Origin: an uncultured Lachnospiraceae bacterium
GTDB taxonomy: Bacteria; Bacillota; Clostridia; Lachnospirales; Lachnospiraceae
Direction of reading: 5' to 3'
NCBI GenBank assembly: GCA_947177515.1
Contig: CAMWUU010000017.1
Location: forward strand, 1-18,773
DNA length: 18,773 nt
In this document: one piece after another, positions 7,214 through 13,668 of the stretch
Layout: every line of letters starts with the position of its first letter
Position numbering within the stretch: position 1 is the stretch's first letter
Notes under the pieces: model-generated
Database searches by the model: none
What the model was told of the DNA's origin: nothing
What the model saw: only the letters and a program-made list of their open reading frames with translations
Translations under genes and position numbers: made by a program

Positions 7214-8089
7214 ATGCAATATTTTATTTTACTGTTGTTTGCCCCGCCCTTTGCCCTTGGGCTGTATTTACTCTTTGCAGAAGCACTCCATATACCAACT
7301 TACCGGGCAACAAAAGTATTGCTTGGGGTGATCCGGCAGAACCGGAAAGCGGCAAAAAATTCGGATGCCATTTTGGAGGAACTGGCAACAAAACTGGCAA
7401 AGGTGTTGCCGATTAGCCCTTACCGACAGCGCAAACTGACCGCAACCCTACGGTCGGCGGAACTTCCGGTGACTGCGGAGCAGTACCTGTCACTTGCAAT
7501 CGTAAAGGCAGGGTTGGTGTTACTTTGTGCCATCCCCTGCCTGTTTTTTGCACCCATCCTCTCCCTGGTCTTTGTGGCAGTAGGGATTGGCATTTACTTT
7601 TCGGAGAGCGGGAAAGCGGAGAAATTGGTGGCAGGGCGGCGGGCGGAGATTGAGTACGAACTACCCCGTTTTGTTGCAACCTTGGCGCAGGAGTTGATGG
7701 CAAGCCGTGATGTGCTTTCCATCCTAGAAACCTACCGCAAAAATGCAGGGATTGCCCTGAAAAATGAACTTGCCATTACGGTATCGGATATGAGGACGGG
7801 CAATTATGAGGGTGCGCTGACAAGGCTTGAGTCAAGGGTATCAAGCGCGATGCTTTCCGATGTGGTGCGGGGACTAATTGGTGTCCTGCGCGGCGATGAT
7901 GGTGTGGCGTTTTTTCGGATGCTTGCCCATGACATGAAACAGTTGGAATTGCAGCGGTTAAAGAAGCTGGCACTAGAACGCCCGCCCAAAATCCGGCGGT
8001 ATTCGTTTTTGCTGCTTGGCTGTATGATCCTGGTCTATATGGGGGTAATGGGGTATCAGATCATCGGCACGATGTCGGGGATTTTCTAA
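7214..8089 (+). CDS. tadC: TadC-like pilus platform protein (type II secretion F family)
   Basis: A 291-residue membrane protein and the usual partner of TadB. It has an N-terminal hydrophobic segment (about 4-22), a central pair (about 93-130) and a C-terminal one (about 258-282). The T2SSF-type core lies between the last two: EIEYELPRFVATLAQELMASRDVLSILETYRK and SAMLSDVVRGLIGVLRGDDGVAFFRML. The ATG at 7214 has GGGAGG four bases upstream and is preferred to the ATG at 7202, which sits almost on a Shine-Dalgarno. The gap from tadB is 18 bases, consistent with one operon. It should assemble with TadB above the CpaF ring. Confidence 0.82.
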   Translation: MQYFILLLFAPPFALGLYLLFAEALHIPTYRATKVLLGVIRQNRKAAKNSDAILEELATKLAKVLPISPYRQRKLTATLRSAELPVTAEQYLSLAIVKAGLVLLCAIPCLFFAPILSLVFVAVGIGIYFSESGKAEKLVAGRRAEIEYELPRFVATLAQELMASRDVLSILETYRKNAGIALKNELAITVSDMRTGNYEGALTRLESRVSSAMLSDVVRGLIGVLRGDDGVAFFRMLAHDMKQLELQRLKKLALERPPKIRRYSFLLLGCMILVYMGVMGYQIIGTMSGIF

Positions 8090-8101
8090 GGTATGGGTAC
8101 G

Positions 8102-8143
8102 GATGGTGGCTTGTAGCGCAGACCATCTTCTGTATGCACAGAA
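8102..8143 (+). promoter_or_regulatory. Two short adjacent hairpins before the pilin-like gene
   Basis: GATGGT (8102-8107) pairs with ACCATC (8122-8127), and directly after it TTCTGT (8128-8133) pairs with ACAGAA (8138-8143) across a four-base loop. They occupy most of the 68-base gap between tadC and the DUF4320-like gene. They could mark an RNA processing or stabilising element that raises expression of the pilin-like genes. The stems are short, so chance is possible. Confidence 0.35.
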
Positions 8144-8157
8144 TGTAAGGGGGATTT

Positions 8158-8559
8158 ATGTTAAAACAAGTTCTACGATCAAAACGTGGCGAGGGGTATG
8201 TGGATATTGTGGTTGGTGTTCTCTGCCTGATGCTGGTGGTTGCGCTTGCCGTCAGTTTCCTGCCCGTGTTCACGGCAAAACAGCAGCTTGACCTGTTTGC
8301 AGCGGAGATTGTACGGCAGGCGGAGATCACCGGGGGGACAGAGGTGTCTGGTAGGGTTGCCACCATGCGGGCGCAGACCGGGCTTGACCCAGAGATTGTG
8401 TGGGAGTGTGATTATTTCCGGGGGAATAAGGTACAGTTGGACGGTGAACTCTCCGTGACATTAAAAACAACTGTGGATGTCAGTTTCTTTTTCTTTGGTT
8501 CATTTCAAGTTGAGATTCAGGCAAAGGCATCGGGGAAATCGGAGGTATATTATAAATGA
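8158..8559 (+). CDS. Small pilin-like membrane protein, DUF4320-like
   Basis: A 133-residue protein with a short basic leader (MLKQVLRSKRG) and then a single hydrophobic helix EGYVDIVVGVLCLMLVVALAV, followed by a small extracytoplasmic domain that ends GKSEVYYK. I recognise this layout as DUF4320, a family found next to Tad-like genes in clostridia; the name is from memory. The G11/E12 junction with an acidic residue at +5 (D16) and a hydrophobic run resembles a type IV prepilin or TadE pseudopilin cleavage site, so the prepilin peptidase at 933 may process it. No classical short Flp pilin is found nearby, which makes this the best candidate for a fibre or tip subunit. AGGGGG lies 5 bases before the start. 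Its last bases overlap the next start (ATGA). Confidence 0.72.
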   Translation: MLKQVLRSKRGEGYVDIVVGVLCLMLVVALAVSFLPVFTAKQQLDLFAAEIVRQAEITGGTEVSGRVATMRAQTGLDPEIVWECDYFRGNKVQLDGELSVTLKTTVDVSFFFFGSFQVEIQAKASGKSEVYYK

Positions 8560-9122
8560 AAAGAGAAAGGGGGATTTCCCGTATCCGAAAAATTTTAAGA
8601 AGGAAAAATGGCAATTCCACCCCGACAACGGTTGCTTTAGTCCTGGGACTTTTACTGCTTCTCTGTGCAATAGCAGAATTTTTCCGGCTGATGATTATTG
8701 TACAGGGGGTGCGGGATGGGGTACAACAGGCGGTTATTGCCGTGATGACAACAAATTACGACGAAGCCTACAATGGTTTGCGGGAAGGGTATTCAGGGGG
8801 ATATATACGTTCTGGCAACCAGTGGGTGGAAAACCTTGATTACTCCGATGTCTACCATCGGCTGGATGAACTGTTGGGAACCAGACGGCAGGGGAGCTAC
8901 CATGTCAAGGCGCAGACACAGGAAACTGGCGGGTATGAGTACCGTCTTTCGGGGCTTTTTGTGGAAATCATAAACGCACCGCTTACGCCGGGGAATGCAA
9001 GCCAGAATATGGAGGCGGATGTAAGGGTTACAATTGAAGTCCCATTCTCCTTTGGGTGGGGATTCGTGCCACCGTTCCAAATGGAAATAAGGACAAGGGC
9101 AGCCTATATGCCCAAATTCTAA
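8556..9122 (+). CDS. TadE-like single-pass membrane protein
   Basis: A 188-residue protein with a strongly basic N terminus (about 1-18), one hydrophobic helix (TTVALVLGLLLLLCAIAEFF, 24-43) and an extracytoplasmic domain. The EFFRLMIIVQGVRDGVQQAV segment just after the helix is reminiscent of TadE/TadF minor pseudopilins and of hypothetical proteins beside DUF4320 genes. There is a Gly at 19 before the helix but no glutamate at +5, so cleavage by the prepilin peptidase is doubtful. It starts inside the preceding stop codon (ATGA), implying coupled translation and roughly equal amounts of the two. Function as a minor pilin or pilus-anchoring protein is inferred from size, topology and position. 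Confidence 0.7.
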   Translation: MKRERGISRIRKILRRKNGNSTPTTVALVLGLLLLLCAIAEFFRLMIIVQGVRDGVQQAVIAVMTTNYDEAYNGLREGYSGGYIRSGNQWVENLDYSDVYHRLDELLGTRRQGSYHVKAQTQETGGYEYRLSGLFVEIINAPLTPGNASQNMEADVRVTIEVPFSFGWGFVPPFQMEIRTRAAYMPKF

Positions 9123-9207
9123 TGACTCAAAAAACAAAATAGAACGGGATTTTCAAGAATCGGGCAATGGAATGTGAAAGAAGAGGGATGGGCAGAAAAG
9201 CGGAGGA

Positions 9208-9240
9208 TGAAAAATATTCCATAAAATTGAAAAATATTCC
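9208..9240 (+). repeat. Tandem direct repeat upstream of a promoter
   Basis: TGAAAAATATTCC occurs at 9208-9220 and again, identical over 13 bases, at 9228-9240. The centre-to-centre distance is 20 bases, about two helical turns, and the second copy abuts the putative -35 box. This arrangement is typical of activator sites for response regulators, including LytTR and OmpR-type proteins. Confidence 0.6.
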
Positions 9241-9269
9241 TGGACTCGCAGGAAATTTCCGTTTATAAT
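9241..9269 (+). promoter_or_regulatory. Putative sigma-A promoter for the stalk protein gene
   Basis: A perfect TATAAT -10 box (9264-9269) is preceded at a 17-base spacing by TGGACT (9241-9246), a four-of-six match to TTGACA. The weak -35 and the repeat directly upstream suggest an activated promoter. It lies in the 217-base gap between the TadE-like gene and the gene at 9340, about 70 bases before the start codon. The rest of that gap shows no coding signal. Confidence 0.6.
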
Positions 9270-9339
9270 GAAGATGGGTAGAAGAATTGGGTAAATAGGG
9301 CTGAACTGTTCATCCAATCAATGAAAGTGAGGTCCGATT

Positions 9340-10230
9340 ATGAAGAACGACAACAAAAAGAAGCAGGTTGTGATTATCGTGTTATCCGTCCTTGCCGTAT
9401 GTCTTGTAGCAGGGCTGTTCCTGCGAACCAATATGGCAAAAGGGACACAGGATATGCCCGTGCAGGGCGGGGAAGAAAACCCGGATAATAGAAAGCAGAA
9501 TGATGGGGAAAGCGAACTGTCCTCCACACCGATGCCATCCGGGGATGGGTTGGAGAATGATGGGAAAGAGGCAGAAACTTCCCCAACTCCGTCAAAGCTA
9601 GTAAGCCCTCAACCGTCAGACGATAAAAAAGGGACAGAAAACCTGCCGACCCCAACCACACAGGGGAAGGAAAATAAACAACAGGGGAGCGATTCCAAGG
9701 ATGAAACGGCAGAGCCGCAGGTAAGTGCCACACCAGAACCGAAGAAAGTGACAAATATCCCACAGGTTACAGAAAAACCAGCCGTAACCAAACCGCCGGA
9801 AAAAAAGGAAAGCCAATCCGAAGACCGTGGTGATATAGGGAAGGAAAAGACGGAAGAAACAAAAAAAGAGGATTCCGGGAGCAATCTGAAATCCCCATCA
9901 AAGGCAACTCCTCCGCCAACCCCTCCTACGGATGATAAGGATACCGCACCAGTGGAGAACCCGGACAAAGACGGGAATTGCAGACCGGAACATAAGAACC
10001 CGGAGAAAGAGGAAACAAAGAAGGAGGAGTCTTCAGAGGAGGGAAAACCGCCAAAAAAGGAAGAGAAACCATCCAAAGAGGAGTCATCCCAAAAGGATGA
10101 TCCAAAAGGTGAACCACCTTCCGAGGGTGCAATTTATGTACCGGGATTTGGCTGGGTAGAATATGAAGGCCCAAATTCACATGGTACAGCACCAAATGCT
10201 GGAACAGGGGATATCATCGGAGATATGTAA
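9340..10230 (+). CDS. Membrane-anchored protein with long low-complexity stalk and conserved C-terminal motif
   Basis: A 296-residue protein with a short basic N terminus, one membrane segment (about 9-27) and some 230 residues rich in Lys, Glu, Pro, Ser and Thr, clearly disordered. The C terminus is different: GAIYVPGFGWVEYEGPNSHG and then TAPNAGTGDIIGDM. The VPGFGWVE pattern recalls clostridial proteins annotated from memory as DUF6550, found in similar elements; I am not certain of the number. The predicted topology is an anchored stalk that holds a short C-terminal motif across or beyond the cell wall. The gene has its own promoter with repeats and is followed by a terminator at 10253, so it may be expressed alone. 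GAGG about seven bases before the ATG is a modest ribosome site. Function is unknown. Confidence 0.72.
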   Translation: MKNDNKKKQVVIIVLSVLAVCLVAGLFLRTNMAKGTQDMPVQGGEENPDNRKQNDGESELSSTPMPSGDGLENDGKEAETSPTPSKLVSPQPSDDKKGTENLPTPTTQGKENKQQGSDSKDETAEPQVSATPEPKKVTNIPQVTEKPAVTKPPEKKESQSEDRGDIGKEKTEETKKEDSGSNLKSPSKATPPPTPPTDDKDTAPVENPDKDGNCRPEHKNPEKEETKKEESSEEGKPPKKEEKPSKEESSQKDDPKGEPPSEGAIYVPGFGWVEYEGPNSHGTAPNAGTGDIIGDM

Positions 10231-10252
10231 ATATGTAAAGTAATAAATTTCG

Positions 10253-10284
10253 GCGGATATGGCGGTGGCTGTATCCGCTTTTTC
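10253..10284 (+). terminator. Rho-independent terminator
   Basis: GCGGATA (10253-10259) pairs with TATCCGC (10272-10278), with a 12-base loop, and is followed by TTTTTCT. It comes 22 bases after the stop of the stalk protein gene. The remaining 120 bases up to the next start hold no clear gene; I see no convincing promoter there, though one is expected for the genes that follow. Confidence 0.75.
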
Positions 10285-10392
10285 TATGCGCAGGGCATCC
10301 AATGTGTAAATGAGCAAAGGAAGTTGATTGTTAAAATGAATGGATGTTCTGTGCAGTAAAATCAAAGTAGTAAAACTATTCCATCTTGATAT

Positions 10393-10408
10393 GGAGGGAT
10401 TAAAATTG
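10393..10408 (+). promoter_or_regulatory. Ribosome binding site deciding a TTG start for the secreted protein
   Basis: GGAGGG at 10393-10398 is followed after seven bases by TTG at 10406, which begins a clean signal peptide. The in-frame ATG at 10391 overlaps the Shine-Dalgarno itself, and the ATG at 10340 would put 22 extra residues before the signal peptide. Confidence 0.7.
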
Positions 10409-12097
10409 AAAAAAATATTTTTGGCACTGCTCTGTCTGGCAGTGCTTTTTTCATCCCCTTTCTCTGTGTTCGCGGACGGTGACCCAAACATTGATGGTGG
10501 CGGCGGAAACATGGGAAGTGGGAACAGTCAGAATATTTGGGATGGGCGTGATGGGGTGAGAATAACGATTGTGCGGGATGAGGATAACCAACCAGTATCC
10601 GCATCTGTTGATTTTTCGAACCATGCCAATGATGATATCGCCATCCATTTTGGAAAGGTGAACAAGATTGCTTATTGCAATGGGAGTGGGCTGGCAATAC
10701 GGAATGGAAACTATTATTGTGTCAACCCGGATAACCCAATCCCCCGTATTATCAGTGGCAGTGTTGTCACCGCCGACATCGAGGAAGTCAAAGCATATTT
10801 CTGCCGTGAGGGAACAATCCGGGATATTGCGGATGCCTTGGGGTTTGATTATGAGGAACTGATCGGCGGGGAGTACAAGATTTTGTTGGAACCCATCGCA
10901 TATTTTAAATATGGTGGAATCATCTACGCTATGACCGCCACAGAAGCCGCTGTTTATAATAAGCGGGCAGGAAACGACTTGCGTAGCAAGATGCTGTCCC
11001 TAACCCATAAAAACCTCCCGCTCTCCATGTTCCTAGAAACCGCAGACCTTGGATTCCCAGCGTGGGGAGGTTCGACAACGGAGGTACAAAATGATGATAC
11101 CATTCTGGCAAAACTTGGTCTTGGTGTAGTGCGCTTTTCTGAACCTGACCCACCTGTAGAACCAATCAGTGATATTATATATCGCTGTGACACGGACGTG
11201 ATTACTTCTGTTTTGTTGACCACCTCAGGGGAGAAAACCCCAGAAAGTCCTGCTTATGCAATATTTTCCATCAATGGGCGGACATATTCCCACACCTCCA
11301 TCTATATCCCGGAGGGTGGTTCGCAGCTTGCATGGGTGAAATGGCATACCCCATCCGAACCGGGCAGTATTACTATCAATATCCAAAGCAACTGCTCCCA
11401 AAATACTTATCAGATTACCGCACAGGTGGTAGACTTGAATGAAAACCCGCCGCCAGACCCACAGGCAAACGACCGCAATGACGGCTTTACCATCCCATCT
11501 ACCCCCGGAACGAGTGGGAGTGCCAGCCTAAGTTGGGGCGAATGGGAATGCCATTGGCACACGTCCTGGGTGTGGCACAGCAACGTGGACGGGGAAGGGG
11601 TTGACCATGGTTATTGGTGTGATCATGGGTGGTGGGAATACAACTGGCTTTCCTATTCTGCCAGCCTGACCGCAACGTTCCAAACCGCGCCAGATGCGAA
11701 GAATCCGACTGCATCCGGCAGGACAATGAAAAGCGGGTATGGGATCAATGCCAGTGCATCCGCCCATCTTACCTCCAATGCACCAAGCAGCCAAGTCACC
11801 GGGGCGCAGAATGTAGTCGCATACTTCCCGGAGTTTGGGTATGCCACCTATTGGCGGCTGTTGCGTCGGTTAAATACAGGGTATTCCAGCACCTTTGAAT
11901 TCCGCATCAACCCCTATAGCACCTACGGCAGACCCACGCATTTCAGCCCGGTCTGGTATCCAGACGGGCAGTATGTGACATACGCGGAAATCATGGATGC
12001 ATGGACACCCGCGGGGATGTTACAGGTCAGCCGGACGGATGCCCTAATGGTAGTAGGCTCACTGTTTGATGACTGGCATATCCGACCAGCCGAGTAA
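10406..12097 (+). CDS. Large secreted protein with Trp/His/Cys-rich segment
   Basis: A 563-residue exported protein. The signal peptide has a LKK start, a hydrophobic core (about 4-19) and probable cleavage after VFA at residue 23. Beyond it lies a Gly-rich linker, then a region with beta-rich, Ig-like character (for example AYAIFSINGRTYSHTSIYIP), then a Pro-rich linker near 355. Residues 377-414 hold nine Trp, five His and two Cys in 38 residues, an arrangement that suggests metal binding or a tight aromatic-stacked fold. There is no LPXTG motif and no C-terminal membrane helix, so it is likely released or held by partners. It opens the second operon, which leads to VirB4. A surface-exposed tip, adhesin or channel component is plausible; I do not recognise the family. 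Confidence 0.72.
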   Translation: MKKIFLALLCLAVLFSSPFSVFADGDPNIDGGGGNMGSGNSQNIWDGRDGVRITIVRDEDNQPVSASVDFSNHANDDIAIHFGKVNKIAYCNGSGLAIRNGNYYCVNPDNPIPRIISGSVVTADIEEVKAYFCREGTIRDIADALGFDYEELIGGEYKILLEPIAYFKYGGIIYAMTATEAAVYNKRAGNDLRSKMLSLTHKNLPLSMFLETADLGFPAWGGSTTEVQNDDTILAKLGLGVVRFSEPDPPVEPISDIIYRCDTDVITSVLLTTSGEKTPESPAYAIFSINGRTYSHTSIYIPEGGSQLAWVKWHTPSEPGSITINIQSNCSQNTYQITAQVVDLNENPPPDPQANDRNDGFTIPSTPGTSGSASLSWGEWECHWHTSWVWHSNVDGEGVDHGYWCDHGWWEYNWLSYSASLTATFQTAPDAKNPTASGRTMKSGYGINASASAHLTSNAPSSQVTGAQNVVAYFPEFGYATYWRLLRRLNTGYSSTFEFRINPYSTYGRPTHFSPVWYPDGQYVTYAEIMDAWTPAGMLQVSRTDALMVVGSLFDDWHIRPAE

Positions 12098-12106
12098 GGA
12101 GGAGGT

Positions 12107-12748
12107 ATGGGAAATAGGGCAATTTATTGTCTGGTGGAGGATGGTTCACAAACCTATTTTTATGCGCATAATGGGGCAAATGCCTTGTCCCCTTTCTTGC
12201 GGTTATCACAGGCGTTGGAAGCCCAAAAAGAGTTACCAGAAAAACAGACCGTTGCAGAGATTTTAGGGAATCTGGACTATGATGGCGTGTACCAGAGGAA
12301 ACGTCTGAATGATGCAGATATGTTTTTCCAAAACATTGAACCGGAGGAAGCAGGGGAATACCGAAAAAATTACTATTCCAGCGGGATACTGGAAATGTGG
12401 GTCACACTTGACCTTGACCAAAATTGCTGTACATTGGAATATAACCCGAACTGTCCATATTACTGCACAATGGGAACATACTCCGTTGATCTTGACGAAG
12501 GGCTAAAAAATGTGCGGCGGTTGTTGGAGTATGGAAAGGAACAAGGAATTACCGATTTTTATAAACTGCTTGCCATCTATCATGATAGTACAGGCATTGG
12601 CAGAAGACTGGAAGATTCCCGTGGCTCTATGCGCCTACAGGCGTTGTTGGAATCCCCCTGGGCGGCAGAAACATGGCAGAATTATCAGGCAATGTTCCAA
12701 AGGCAGGAAGAAGCAGAGGGAGAGCAGGAAGAAATGGAGGAACGATAA
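12107..12748 (+). CDS. Hypothetical protein, probably cytoplasmic
   Basis: A 213-residue protein with no signal peptide or membrane helix. It starts MGNRAIYCLVEDGSQTYFYAHNGANALSP and includes EMWVTLDLDQNCCTLEYNPNCPYYCTMGTY, which has five Cys in a short stretch (three pairs of residues could bind metal or form disulfides). The last 20 residues are Glu/Gln-rich. I do not recognise the family. It follows the secreted protein by nine bases, with GGAGGT directly upstream, and its stop overlaps the next start by one base (TAATG), so it is translated together with the VirB4 N-domain-like protein. Its position inside a secretion operon hints at a cytoplasmic accessory role, but nothing in the sequence proves this. 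Confidence 0.7.
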   Translation: MGNRAIYCLVEDGSQTYFYAHNGANALSPFLRLSQALEAQKELPEKQTVAEILGNLDYDGVYQRKRLNDADMFFQNIEPEEAGEYRKNYYSSGILEMWVTLDLDQNCCTLEYNPNCPYYCTMGTYSVDLDEGLKNVRRLLEYGKEQGITDFYKLLAIYHDSTGIGRRLEDSRGSMRLQALLESPWAAETWQNYQAMFQRQEEAEGEQEEMEER

Positions 12749-13458
12749 TGGGAGGGATTATATTCCCGATGGTTATGTTGGCTGTCACCCTTGCGGGCGG
12801 CAGTCTTTTCCTTTTTGCATTACAGAAAAAGAAGCCGGGGAAAGTATCCGGCGGGAGAAGTCCTGCCATGCAGACAGCGCAGGAATTTATCAATGTGGAG
12901 GATATCCGGGGGAAATACCTTTATACCACGGATGGTCTGGTACTTACCTTTGTGCGCATTCACCAGGTCAATATCGACCTTTACAGTAAGACAGAGAAAA
13001 GCGTACTGATCCGTCAGCTCACTGCGGAACTTTCCGATCTCCAGTACCCGTTTAAGTTCCTTGCGGTCAGCCGGCCAGTCGATATCTTACCAGTCATCAT
13101 AGAAATGCAGTCCATGCTGAAGGGGGCGGGAGATCGGCGCAGGGAACTACTACAGCAGGAAATTTTGCAGATGGCAGGGTATTCCCTGTCCGGGGAGATC
13201 GTAGAACGGCAGTTTTATGTATCGTTCTGGGAACAAGTGGAGGACGGGGGTGAAACCAGGGACACAGAGAGGGAACTGGCAAGACGGACAGCACTGTTTG
13301 CAGAGAAATTCTCCGGGTGCGGTATTCCCTGCGAAGGGTTGGGGGAAAAGGAGATTGTGCGGCTTTTGAACCTTGTGCATAACCCGTCCTATACCCATCT
13401 GGAGGATACCAAGTTTTTTGCCACGATCCCAACGTTGGAGGGGGATTTAAAGATGTAA
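12748..13458 (+). CDS. Membrane-anchored protein resembling a VirB4 N-terminal domain
   Basis: A 236-residue protein with one N-terminal membrane helix (about 5-27) and a cytoplasmic domain. GKYLYTTDGLVLTFVRIHQV, LIRQLTAELSDLQYPFKFLAVSRPVDI and the KFSGCGIPCEGLGEKEIVRLLNLVHNPSYTH end resemble the N-terminal domain of VirB4/TraC-type conjugation ATPases, without any P-loop. The full VirB4-like ATPase is encoded 210 bases downstream. It may serve as the membrane anchor or adaptor for that ATPase. The start at 12748 has GGAGG ten bases upstream and overlaps the previous stop. The similarity is judged by eye from pattern, not by search. Confidence 0.65.
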   Translation: MGGIIFPMVMLAVTLAGGSLFLFALQKKKPGKVSGGRSPAMQTAQEFINVEDIRGKYLYTTDGLVLTFVRIHQVNIDLYSKTEKSVLIRQLTAELSDLQYPFKFLAVSRPVDILPVIIEMQSMLKGAGDRRRELLQQEILQMAGYSLSGEIVERQFYVSFWEQVEDGGETRDTERELARRTALFAEKFSGCGIPCEGLGEKEIVRLLNLVHNPSYTHLEDTKFFATIPTLEGDLKM

Positions 13459-13668
13459 AAAGAAGGGGATTGATAATTCAGTAGATTGTAAACATTGCAA
13501 TAATCTATGTTTTGGAGGGGTTATTCCCATAATACATAATAGAAAAGCGGATATCACTTCCCTGCCAAAAGGGTAAGAGCGAAAAATCAAAATTTATCAC
13601 TCGGAAGGTTTGTGCAGCGGGCAGCACAGACTCTGGTACATTAGCAGCCCGCAAAGGAGGAACGCAGC
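13459..13668 (+). other. Non-coding gap before virB4
   Basis: No open frame of note is present. A weak promoter-like pair, TTGGAG (about 13512) and CATAAT with a 17-base spacing, can be drawn. GCGGGC (near 13617) and GCCCGC (near 13649) could pair as an imperfect hairpin just before the AAGGAGG ribosome site of the next gene. Neither is strong. The gap is unusual in an otherwise tightly packed operon. Confidence 0.3.

Noticed and set aside
9609..10076. 155-codon open frame on the minus strand, Ser/Phe/Gly-rich
   Set aside because: It is the mirror of the Lys/Glu/Pro-rich stalk gene; such composition leaves the opposite strand open. No ribosome site or family pattern.
13459..13668. Small gene in the gap before virB4
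   Set aside because: All frames are broken by stops and no start has a matching ribosome site and length.
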